The notes under the pieces: model-generated
What the model was told of the DNA's origin: nothing
The model's database searches: none
Seen by the model: only the letters and a program-made list of their open reading frames with translations
Position numbers and translations under genes: made by a program
Source of the DNA: Bacteroidota bacterium
Lineage (GTDB): Bacteria > Bacteroidota > Bacteroidia > Flavobacteriales > Flavobacteriaceae
Reading direction: 5' to 3'
Assembly: GCA_021793135.1 (NCBI GenBank)
Contig: JAJYTI010000003.1
Span: forward strand, 1-29,502
DNA: 29,502 bases
Shown: positions 1 through 7,115 of the stretch, in pieces
Position numbering within the stretch: position 1 is the first letter of the stretch
Layout: each line of letters starts with the position of its first letter

Positions 1-738
1 TTCGTTTATATCATCTAAGGTTTCTTTAATCGCTTCAAGTCGATTTGCAGGATCCATTTGATACGTACTCTTATCCTTTGGAACATCTACCATATCCACT
101 GGAGCAGAGTCTAAAGCATCTCGAAATGGACCATAAAATGCAGAAGCATATTTTGCGCTGTAACTCATAATACCCACATTTTGCTTATGAATCTCATCTA
201 GTGCTTGCCTTATACTTAAAATTCTCCCATCCATCATATCGCTTGGTGCTACCATATCGGCTCCAGCTGAGGCATGACTACAAGCCATTTTCTTTAGCAC
301 GTCAACGCTAGCGTCATTTAAAATGATTCCATTCTCTACTATCCCGTCGTGCCCTAAACTCGAATACGGATCCATTGCTACATCCGTCATTACAAACATT
401 TCTGGCACCGTATTTTTAATTGTTTTTATGGCACGCTGCATTAATCCATCGGAATTGAAAGCTTCTGTCCCTTTATTATCTTTTAAATTATCGGGTACTT
501 TAACAAACAACAACACCGATTTTAATCCCATTTTCCAAAGCTCTTTAACTTCTTTCTCGAGTAAATCTAAACTCAATCGATAATAATCGGGCATAGAAGG
601 TATTTCTTCTTTTAAATTTTTCCCTTCTACCACAAATAGAGGCACTATAAAATCATTAGGTGTTATCACCGTCTCTTTAACTATGCTACGTAATGCCGAA
701 GACACGCGCAGTCTTCTATTTCTGTTAATTGGAAACAT
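1..738 (-). CDS. hemB: Delta-aminolevulinic acid dehydratase (porphobilinogen synthase), partial
   Basis: Condenses two 5-aminolevulinate molecules to porphobilinogen in the cytoplasm, the second common step of tetrapyrrole synthesis. Reverse translation from the ATG at 736-738 gives 246 residues with no stop, so roughly the last 80 residues of a normal (about 330 aa) enzyme lie beyond the left edge. Visible motifs: MTDVAMDPYSSLGHDGIV (117-134), HASAGADMVAPSDMMDGRI (155-173), SYSAKYASAFYGPFRDA (192-208, with the first Schiff-base Lys at 196) and STYQMDPANRLEA (224-236). The metal-site loop has Ala and Asp where zinc enzymes have three Cys, so this is the Asp-type, magnesium-using class. It is the last gene seen in the hemACDEF run, 12 nt after hemF. 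The active-site Lys near the C-terminus cannot be checked here. Confidence 0.95.
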   Translation of the reverse strand, partial: MFPINRNRRLRVSSALRSIVKETVITPNDFIVPLFVVEGKNLKEEIPSMPDYYRLSLDLLEKEVKELWKMGLKSVLLFVKVPDNLKDNKGTEAFNSDGLMQRAIKTIKNTVPEMFVMTDVAMDPYSSLGHDGIVENGIILNDASVDVLKKMACSHASAGADMVAPSDMMDGRILSIRQALDEIHKQNVGIMSYSAKYASAFYGPFRDALDSAPVDMVDVPKDKSTYQMDPANRLEAIKETLDDINE

Positions 739-750
739 ATGTATTAAATT

Positions 751-1653
751 TTATACCCACTCTTTGGGGCTTTTTAAAACGTTAAGTAATGATTCTTCTG
801 GACTGTTTTTTTCTGGATGGTAATCGTATCTCCATTGAACATATGGTGGAAGGCTCATTAATATACTTTCGATTCGTCCATTAGTTTTTAATCCGAATAG
901 CGTTCCTTTATCATGGATAAGGTTGAACTCCACATAACGACCTCTTCTAATTTCCTGCCAATTACGATGCTCTTTAGTATACTCTATATCTTTTCTTTTT
1001 TCTACGATGGGTACATAAGCGTCTAAAAAGCTATTTCCTACTTCGGTAACAAAATCATACCACTGTTCATTGGTTCTATTTTCATACGGTTTTAAATAAT
1101 CAAAGAATAAACCTCCTACTCCTCTAGCTTCCCCTCGATGACTGTTATAGAAGTACTCATCACATTGCTTTTTGTATTTTGGATAAAAGCTTTTATCGTG
1201 TTTATCACAAGCTGTTTTACATATGCTGTGAAAATGTACGGCGTCTTCTTCAAATAAATAATACGGCGTTAGGTCTTGTCCTCCTCCAAACCACTGCTGC
1301 ACAACTTTTCCAGATTCGTCATATAATTCAAAGTATCGCCAATTTGCGTGTACAGTAGGAACAAATGGATTTTTAGGATGAATGACCAGACTTAAACCAC
1401 AAGCAAAAAACTTAGAATCCTTTACACCAAAATAGTTTTGCATGGTTTCTGGTAGTTCTCCATGAACTTCACTTATGTTTACACCACCTTTTTCAAAAAC
1501 ATTCCCATTTTCAATTACACGTGTTCTTCCGCCACCACCTCCAGAACGCTCCCAAAGTTCTTGCTTGAATGTTGCATTTCCATCTAATGATTCTAGACGC
1601 TGCGTAATTGTATCTTGTAGCTGCCGAATATAAGCTGTAAACTTTTCTCTCAT
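751..1653 (-). CDS. hemF: Oxygen-dependent coproporphyrinogen III oxidase
   Basis: Converts coproporphyrinogen III to protoporphyrinogen IX by oxidative decarboxylation of two propionates, using O2. The 300-residue length is normal for HemF. Family blocks seen in order: ERSGGGGGRTRVIENGNVFE near residue 35, VHANWRYFEL near 100 with a conserved His, WFGGGQDLTPYY, HRGEARGVGGLFFDYL, and RRGRYVEFNLIHDKGTLFG followed by the SLPP-VQWRYDY C-terminal block. The gene lies between hemE and hemB with 12-nt gaps on each side and surely belongs to the same transcript. Using this enzyme here, and not the radical-SAM HemN, indicates aerobic haem synthesis; a HemN elsewhere in the genome cannot be excluded. 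Confidence 0.97.
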   Translation of the reverse strand: MREKFTAYIRQLQDTITQRLESLDGNATFKQELWERSGGGGGRTRVIENGNVFEKGGVNISEVHGELPETMQNYFGVKDSKFFACGLSLVIHPKNPFVPTVHANWRYFELYDESGKVVQQWFGGGQDLTPYYLFEEDAVHFHSICKTACDKHDKSFYPKYKKQCDEYFYNSHRGEARGVGGLFFDYLKPYENRTNEQWYDFVTEVGNSFLDAYVPIVEKRKDIEYTKEHRNWQEIRRGRYVEFNLIHDKGTLFGLKTNGRIESILMSLPPYVQWRYDYHPEKNSPEESLLNVLKSPKEWV

Positions 1654-1665
1654 TTTTTATTTCTT

Positions 1666-2694
1666 TTAATCGACTTTATATTCTTTCACTGCCTCAATAA
1701 ATGCTGCTGCATTCTCAAGAGGAATATTGGGTAAAATTCCGTGTCCTAAGTTGACAATGTATTTATCCTTGCCAAATGCATCAATCATCTCTTTTACCAT
1801 TTGTTTTATAGTAGCTGGTGAACTATATAAACGCGTAGGATCAAAGTTCCCTTGAAGGGTAATGTTATTTCCGCTTAGTTTTCTTGCCATTTGTGGTGTA
1901 ATAGTCCAATCTACTCCTATAGCAGACGCACCACTTTTCGCCATAGTATCAAGTGCATACCAACAGCCCTTTCCAAATACAATTACAGGTGATTCATTTT
2001 TTATTGCATCGATTATTTGTTGTAAATACTGCCAACTAAAGGTTTGGTAATCCTCCGGCGAAAGCAAACCTCCCCAACTATCGAATAATTGAATAGCATT
2101 AACTCCTGCTTTTATTTTTGCTTTTAAATATGAAATCGTGGTATCGGTTATTTTTTGAAGTAATGCATGAGCTAGTTCAGGCTGACTAAAACACAATTGT
2201 TTTGCTTTGGCAAAATTCTTTGAGCCTTCTCCTTCCACTACATAACACAAAATAGTCCACGGACTACCAGCAAATCCAATTAATGGCACCTCATCTTGTA
2301 GTTTTTCCTTAGTCATGGTAATGGCATCCATAACATAACCTAGCGACTCATCAATATCTGGCACAATAACTCGCTCTAAATCTTTTGTATTTCGAATAGG
2401 ATTTGGAACCCAAGGACCTTTTCCTGCCTTCATTTGTACCTCAATATTCATAGCTTGAGGCACAACTAGAATATCACTGAATAAAATTGCCGCATCCATT
2501 CCATATCTTCTAATCGGCTGTACAGTAATCTCACTAGCTAATTCAGGAGTTTGACAACGAGTAAAGAAGTCGTATTTTTCTCTAATTTCCATAAACTCTG
2601 GAAGATATCTTCCTGCTTGTCGCATCATCCATACTGGCGGACGTGAAACTGTCTCACCTTTTAGAGCTCGTAAAAACAAATCGTTCTTAATCAT
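1666..2694 (-). CDS. hemE: Uroporphyrinogen decarboxylase
   Basis: Removes the four acetate carboxyls of uroporphyrinogen III to give coproporphyrinogen III, in the cytoplasm. 342 residues, a normal length. The N-terminal signature RPPVWMMRQAGRYLPEF (18-34) is complete, with Arg25 and Arg29 that bind substrate carboxylates. FSDILVVPQAM follows, and its Asp74 matches the catalytic Asp of the family. Further blocks are GFAGSPWTILCYVVEG, a GVDWT motif, LQGNFDP and the C-terminal NLGHGILPNIPLENA. It sits 17 nt after hemD and 12 nt before hemF in the minus-strand haem operon. No anomaly seen. Confidence 0.97.
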   Translation of the reverse strand: MIKNDLFLRALKGETVSRPPVWMMRQAGRYLPEFMEIREKYDFFTRCQTPELASEITVQPIRRYGMDAAILFSDILVVPQAMNIEVQMKAGKGPWVPNPIRNTKDLERVIVPDIDESLGYVMDAITMTKEKLQDEVPLIGFAGSPWTILCYVVEGEGSKNFAKAKQLCFSQPELAHALLQKITDTTISYLKAKIKAGVNAIQLFDSWGGLLSPEDYQTFSWQYLQQIIDAIKNESPVIVFGKGCWYALDTMAKSGASAIGVDWTITPQMARKLSGNNITLQGNFDPTRLYSSPATIKQMVKEMIDAFGKDKYIVNLGHGILPNIPLENAAAFIEAVKEYKVD

Positions 2695-2711
2695 AATATT
2701 TAGTGTAAACT

Positions 2712-3401
2712 TTATAATTTTTTATTGCTGCAACCTTGTGCATATACTATCTCTCGCGTTTTTTGCAACACGCTTTCTACGGTGGTTTCCGTTGAAATTT
2801 TAATGTTTTCTGTAAACCGATTTACGGCTGAAGCAGTTGTGGTTCCAATACATACTGCAGTCGTGTCTTTTGATAACATATTTTGTTGTAAAAAACTCTC
2901 CACACCAGACGGACTGAAAAACAACACCGCATTCCAATTATTAGTAAACTTTATAGAAGTTAACTGAACCTCATAGAGTTGTATTTCGGTATAGGATATT
3001 TTGTTTTGGTAGAAAGCTAAAGGCAAGGTATCTAAACGCATATTTCCACAAAAAAATGTAAAATGTAACTTTGAATGATTCGCAATAAGATACTCTGCTA
3101 AATCTGACGCGTAATCCGTTGGATATACCAAGTCAATTCCGTGAGATTTTAATAATTGTGCTGTTTTTACTCCAACACAATAGGCTTTTATCGACTTTAG
3201 ATTTACACCTAATTCATTGGCTTTTTCAACGAATATTCGAACCGTGTTTTGACTGGTGAATATGCAGTGTTCTAAGGTATTTGGAAAACTAAAATCTTTC
3301 GCCAGGATTTGAATAAAATCATGATGATACAGTTTAATATCCGTACCGTCGAAGAAAGACTTTTGAGCCTTAGAAAGAATTTTAGTGGATAAAACCTGCA
3401 T
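2712..3401 (-). CDS. hemD: Uroporphyrinogen-III synthase
   Basis: Cyclises hydroxymethylbilane to uroporphyrinogen III with inversion of ring D. HemD is poorly conserved in sequence, so the call rests on length (229 aa), on short motifs and on position. Motifs seen are IFTSQNTVRIFVE near residue 47, AYCVGVKTAQLL near 75, AVLFFSPSGVESFLQ near 158 (the S-P-S-G-V signature) and CIGTTTASAV near 185; all are standard HemD blocks. It lies between hemC (2-nt gap) and hemE, exactly where this enzyme is expected. The N-terminus is slightly atypical (MQVLSTKILSKAQK), which is common in Bacteroidota HemD. Confidence 0.92.
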   Translation of the reverse strand: MQVLSTKILSKAQKSFFDGTDIKLYHHDFIQILAKDFSFPNTLEHCIFTSQNTVRIFVEKANELGVNLKSIKAYCVGVKTAQLLKSHGIDLVYPTDYASDLAEYLIANHSKLHFTFFCGNMRLDTLPLAFYQNKISYTEIQLYEVQLTSIKFTNNWNAVLFFSPSGVESFLQQNMLSKDTTAVCIGTTTASAVNRFTENIKISTETTVESVLQKTREIVYAQGCSNKKL

Positions 3402-3403
3402 AT

Positions 3404-4327
3404 TTATTTTATAGTTCTTTCGGTGAATTTTCGAATTTCTTTCATCATTTTTCTTCCATTACGATTCAGAATATCCTCTGCTGCTGTTTGTCCTAATCGT
3501 GCATATTCTGATAATGGAGCACTCATCTGAACTTTTAATACTTCTTTCCCATCTAGAGAAAGTAAGTTTCCTTCCATATGAATCTCACCATCTTGAATGT
3601 GTGCTAGTGCCCCAATGGGCGCAATACAACCTCCTTCTAAACTTCGTAAAAACATACGCTCTACATAGGTCGTAAAGAACGTATTTTCATGATTTATTTT
3701 TTTGGTAGCCTCAATAGCATGCGTATTATTTTCCTGAGCTACAACCATCACAGCACCTTGTGCAGGTGCAGGTAACATCCAGTGTATTTCCATATGATTA
3801 TCAGGTAAATAACCAATACGTTCAAGTCCAGTTTTGGCAAAAATGGCTCCATCCCAATTATTAGTTTGTAGTTTCTCTAATCGGGTGATGACATTTCCAC
3901 GCAACGAAACAATTTGGTGGTGAGGATAACGATTCAACCATTGGGTTTTTCTTCTAAGGCTACTGGTAGCGATTACACAGTTTTTTGTAACATCAAATCC
4001 CTTTTTAAACACTAATACATCAGTAGTAGCTCCTCGTTCTAGAACCGCTGTTTGAATAATGCCTTTTGGTAATTTAGTAGGTACATCTTTCATACTGTGG
4101 ACTGCAATATCAATTTCATCTTGCAGCAGTGCTACATCTAATGTTTTGGTAAAAACTCCCACAATTCCCATTTCATATAACGGTTTGTCTAACTGTAAAT
4201 CCCCAATAGATTTTACAGGTACCAGCTGTGTTGTATAACCTAGTTTCTCTAATTTTTGTTGAACCATAGTCGCTTGCCACATTGCCAATTGACTATCACG
4301 AGTTCCAATACGAATTATCTTACTCAT
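3404..4327 (-). CDS. hemC: Porphobilinogen deaminase (hydroxymethylbilane synthase)
   Basis: Polymerises four porphobilinogens into hydroxymethylbilane using a covalent dipyrromethane cofactor. 307 residues. Motifs: IRIGTRDSQLAMWQA at the N-terminus, IDIAVHSMKDVPT with the catalytic Asp at 81, SSLRRKTQWLNRYP (122-135) and LEGGCIAPIGA (230-240), whose Cys234 is the cofactor attachment site. All key residues are present, so the enzyme should be active. The start codon overlaps the end of hemA by 8 nt, which suggests translational coupling of the first two genes of the operon. Confidence 0.97.
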   Translation of the reverse strand: MSKIIRIGTRDSQLAMWQATMVQQKLEKLGYTTQLVPVKSIGDLQLDKPLYEMGIVGVFTKTLDVALLQDEIDIAVHSMKDVPTKLPKGIIQTAVLERGATTDVLVFKKGFDVTKNCVIATSSLRRKTQWLNRYPHHQIVSLRGNVITRLEKLQTNNWDGAIFAKTGLERIGYLPDNHMEIHWMLPAPAQGAVMVVAQENNTHAIEATKKINHENTFFTTYVERMFLRSLEGGCIAPIGALAHIQDGEIHMEGNLLSLDGKEVLKVQMSAPLSEYARLGQTAAEDILNRNGRKMMKEIRKFTERTIK

Positions 4328-5558
4328 GTGCTGTTTTTTCTAATTGAAACACCTCTGTAATCATCTCTAACCCATCTTCTATAGAAACCTCATCCGATTT
4401 AAAGTATGTTACAAAACAGGTGATGATTTTATTAATCATTCGATTGCTTAATATTTCGGCATGCTCGGCATTAAAGTCAATTAATTTCTTCGATTGATAA
4501 TTGATTTCGTTGCTCTTAATATCATTCAACTTCTCTTTTAGCATTTGAATAGTTGGAACAAATTGTCGCGTATTAACCCATGCATCAAATTCCTGCTTCA
4601 CTTCTTCAATAATTTCAATTGCTTCTGGAATTTGTGCTTCTCTCTCATAATAGGTTTCTTCTATGATTTGGGATAATTCATCCAAATGAATTTTTTGAAC
4701 CCAATTGTTCTCAACCACCTCGTCACATACATTCTTTGGAATAGATAAATCAATAACTAAAAGAGGTTTATGTACTTTTTGTAAAGACTTCTTAGTGACG
4801 GTTGGGATTGGTGCTCCTGTTGCTACAATTAAAATATCTGCTTGTGCAATTTCTGATTCTAATTCTTCAAAACCCTTTACTATTAAATCGTATTTACTAG
4901 CAACAGTTTCTGCATTAATTTGGGTTCGATTGATTAAAGTAATACGTTTATTTTGTGTGTGTTTTAAAAGGTTTTCCACTGTATTTCTGCCAATTTCTCC
5001 CGTTCCAAAAAGCAAAATATTTTTCCTTCCAAAATCTGGAATAGTGTTTTTAATATATTGCACCGAGGCATAACTTACAGAAGTAGCACCTGTAGAAATA
5101 GTGGTTTGTGTTTTTATTTTTTTACTCGCTTGAACTACGGAATTCATTAAACGCTCCATATAGGAGTTGAGCATGTTTTCTTCCTTTGCTTGATCAAAAC
5201 TTTTACGTAATTGACTGATAATTTCGAAATCACCAAGTACTTGACTGTCTAAACCAGTACCTACTTTAAATAGATGATTTACTGTATCATTTCCTTTGTA
5301 GATATAAGCGACTTTTTCAAATTCTTCAATGCTCCCTTTCGTATATTTACATAGCAATTTGATTAATTGAAAAGGATGATCGGCGAAACCATATAATTCC
5401 GTTCGATTACAAGTAGATAAAATGCTTAAAGAAGAAATGCCTATGTTTTTTGCCTCTAACATTATTGCTGTTTTGGCTTTTTCATCTACACTAAAAAGTC
5501 CTCTTATTTCTGCATCGGCTTTCTTATAATTTAATCCTATGACATAGAATTTTTTCAT
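4320..5558 (-). CDS. hemA: Glutamyl-tRNA reductase
   Basis: NADPH-dependent reduction of glutamyl-tRNA(Glu) to glutamate-1-semialdehyde, the committed step of the C5 route to 5-aminolevulinate. 412 residues. ILSTCNRTELYG (46-57) holds the catalytic Cys50. A conserved His95 lies in VNHLFKVGTGLDSQVLGD. The NADPH-binding Rossmann motif is LLFGTGEIG (182-190), and a C-terminal helical dimerisation domain follows from about 320. This is the first gene of the haem operon and overlaps hemC by 8 nt. A Bacteroidota -7 element lies 41 nt upstream of the ATG. Its presence shows the organism does not use the ALA synthase (Shemin) route. The partner glutamate-semialdehyde aminomutase (hemL) is not in the window. 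Confidence 0.97.
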   Translation of the reverse strand: MKKFYVIGLNYKKADAEIRGLFSVDEKAKTAIMLEAKNIGISSLSILSTCNRTELYGFADHPFQLIKLLCKYTKGSIEEFEKVAYIYKGNDTVNHLFKVGTGLDSQVLGDFEIISQLRKSFDQAKEENMLNSYMERLMNSVVQASKKIKTQTTISTGATSVSYASVQYIKNTIPDFGRKNILLFGTGEIGRNTVENLLKHTQNKRITLINRTQINAETVASKYDLIVKGFEELESEIAQADILIVATGAPIPTVTKKSLQKVHKPLLVIDLSIPKNVCDEVVENNWVQKIHLDELSQIIEETYYEREAQIPEAIEIIEEVKQEFDAWVNTRQFVPTIQMLKEKLNDIKSNEINYQSKKLIDFNAEHAEILSNRMINKIITCFVTYFKSDEVSIEDGLEMITEVFQLEKTAHE

Positions 5559-5598
5559 TTTCTTATTCTATTTGCAAATTATTCTTTTGTGAATAATG

Positions 5599-5606
5599 CA
5601 AACCTA
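5599..5606 (-). promoter_or_regulatory. Putative -7 element of the hemA operon promoter
   Basis: Read on the minus strand this is TAGGTTTG, a full match to the Bacteroidota -7 consensus TAnnTTTG, followed by CA. At a 17-nt spacing upstream stands TTAG, one mismatch from the -33 TTTG. The implied transcription start is around 5591-5595, giving a leader of about 35 nt before the hemA ATG. Inferred from pattern only. Confidence 0.45.
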
Positions 5607-5772
5607 TAGCTTAGAAAATGTAACTAATAACCCTTAAGGACTCATTTTCTACGTGATACGCACTAAAACGCATTTTAGATTTTTTATAAATAAGGAGACT
5701 AAGTAAATTGCCAGACAAAATAATATTTGAATAATTCAAGTATTTCATTCATTTATTTAAGATCTCATTAGA

Positions 5773-6306
5773 ATGTATTTATACGTAAAATCGCTTCATA
5801 TCATTTTTGTCATAACCTGGTTTGCTGGATTGTTTTATGTGGTAAGACTTTTTATATATCAAATAGAAAGTAATGAAAAACCTAACTTAGAGGAAAGAAG
5901 AATTCTAACAGATCAATTAGCGTTAATGACAAAACGATTGTGGACGATTATAACTTGGCCTTCTATGATTCTTGCCACCACTTTTGGAATTAGCCTACTC
6001 GTCTTAAACCCTGCATTACTCAGCCAAAATTGGATGCTTTTAAAATTAGGATTTGTAGTGTCTCTAATTGGTTATCATTTGTACAGCCATAGAGTATACA
6101 ATCGCTTACAACAAAAAGATTTTATCTATTCAAGTAACTTTATGCGATTATTCAATGAAATACCTACGTTAATTTTGTTCTCGGTCGTGTTTTTGGTGAT
6201 TTTAAAAAACAGCTTTGATTGGATTTATGGAGTAATAGGATTGTTGACTCTATCCATTTCTCTAATGCTTGGAATAAAAATTTATAAAAGAATACGCGAA
6301 AAATAA
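5773..6306 (+). CDS. hemJ: HemJ-type protoporphyrinogen IX oxidase (CopD-like membrane protein)
   Basis: Likely oxidises protoporphyrinogen IX to protoporphyrin IX at the inner membrane, the step after HemF. 177 residues with four to five hydrophobic segments. Family hallmarks: YVKSLHIIFVITWFAGLFYV at the N-terminus (the conserved His is residue 9), a WPSMILATTFGI block (62-73), NWMLLKLGFV with the conserved Lys91, YHLYSHRVYN (101-110), and FMRLFNEIPTLILFSVV with Asn128-Glu129. It is divergent from the hemACDEFB operon, with 214 nt between the two starts, and completes its pathway up to protoporphyrin. Genes of this kind are often annotated only as a CopD-family or hypothetical membrane protein. 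The HemJ assignment rests on conserved residues plus context. Confidence 0.88.
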   Translation: MYLYVKSLHIIFVITWFAGLFYVVRLFIYQIESNEKPNLEERRILTDQLALMTKRLWTIITWPSMILATTFGISLLVLNPALLSQNWMLLKLGFVVSLIGYHLYSHRVYNRLQQKDFIYSSNFMRLFNEIPTLILFSVVFLVILKNSFDWIYGVIGLLTLSISLMLGIKIYKRIREK

Positions 6307-6375
6307 TCTCTAATATTATAATGACATCCTAGTAATCATTATCATAACTAACTTTAATTTTATGAATAAAACTTT

Positions 6376-7077
6376 TTAAGGTCTTAAACTCCATATTTCA
6401 TCTATTGGATCCCCTTTGGTAGAGCGCCCCCTATGATGCCAATCGCCATCCTCTGTAATACCATAAATGAATTCTAATTCCATTCCTACTCTAGAAGGGT
6501 CTTTAGAGAAGAATTGGATGTTTTCGGTATATTTCCCATTTACTGTTGTATAAGTTCCTCCACCTGTAGCCATAAACTCTTTGGTTTCGGTATTGTAGGC
6601 TATCCATTGAAAAAGCGTTCCAGAAAGTATCTTCATCGTTTTCCGCGGATTATCCATATCTCTATTTTGAATTTTTCCTTCCATCACTCTAGCCGACATC
6701 AACCACGCACCATTAAGATCGCCAGGTGTGCCGTTGTCTATTCTTTTTAGAATTATATCCGTGTCTTTAAATGCAAGGGTTTCATCGGTTATCGTAATTA
6801 CATAAGTTTCTTCGTTTCCTATTCGATGGGCATCATTAGAGTCGAATTCTATTATCTCTGTAAGCTGATTGTTTTGCAACTCCCAAGCACCACCGCTAGT
6901 ACCTATAAATTCACCATTTTCAGAATTATACGTAGTACGAACAAAATAGCCATCGGTGAAAGTCAATACCGTTTTAATCGAATTATCTTGGGTTATTTCC
7001 CAAGCACCCATTATTTCTTGTGCTATTCCAGAATAAGTCAACAACAAACTGAACAACAGACAAATTGAATTTTTCAT
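6376..7077 (-). CDS. Secreted protein with two tandem lipocalin-like units
   Basis: 233 residues with a signal peptide (1 to about 19, ending SGIAQ), so exported to the periplasm or beyond. No catalytic motif is recognised. The mature protein consists of two related units, about 24-112 and 123-233. Both begin GAW, and both share a block of the form YN-E---EF-(G/A)TGG, then a short strand with N--E-I-FFS--(A/P)-R-G and an ITD/ITED turn. This suggests an internal duplication of a small beta-barrel domain of the lipocalin-like kind; the second unit has a longer first loop. It lies 38 nt downstream of the outer-membrane receptor-like gene and is probably co-transcribed with it. Its ligand is unknown. 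Flavobacterial homologues tend to carry names such as 'membrane or secreted protein'. Confidence 0.7.
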   Translation of the reverse strand: MKNSICLLFSLLLTYSGIAQEIMGAWEITQDNSIKTVLTFTDGYFVRTTYNSENGEFIGTSGGAWELQNNQLTEIIEFDSNDAHRIGNEETYVITITDETLAFKDTDIILKRIDNGTPGDLNGAWLMSARVMEGKIQNRDMDNPRKTMKILSGTLFQWIAYNTETKEFMATGGGTYTTVNGKYTENIQFFSKDPSRVGMELEFIYGITEDGDWHHRGRSTKGDPIDEIWSLRP

Positions 7078-7115
7078 AACCTAGAGCTTTTAATTACTAA
7101 AGCTACAAAATTCTT

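Noticed and set aside
323..583. 86-codon plus-strand open frame
   Set aside because: It is fully antisense to hemB, which has strong family motifs.
4705..5073. 122-codon plus-strand open frame
   Set aside because: Antisense to hemA; the apparent hydrophobicity is a by-product of the complementary codons.
5722..5729. AATATTTG as a promoter for hemJ
   Set aside because: One mismatch in the -7 consensus and no -33 element at a usable distance; too weak to list.
6318..6342. ATAATGA...TCATTAT repeat, including a right half like a Fur box
   Set aside because: It lies between the 3' ends of two convergent genes, the half-sites are 11 nt apart instead of about 1, and there is no T-run; chance in AT-rich DNA is more likely.
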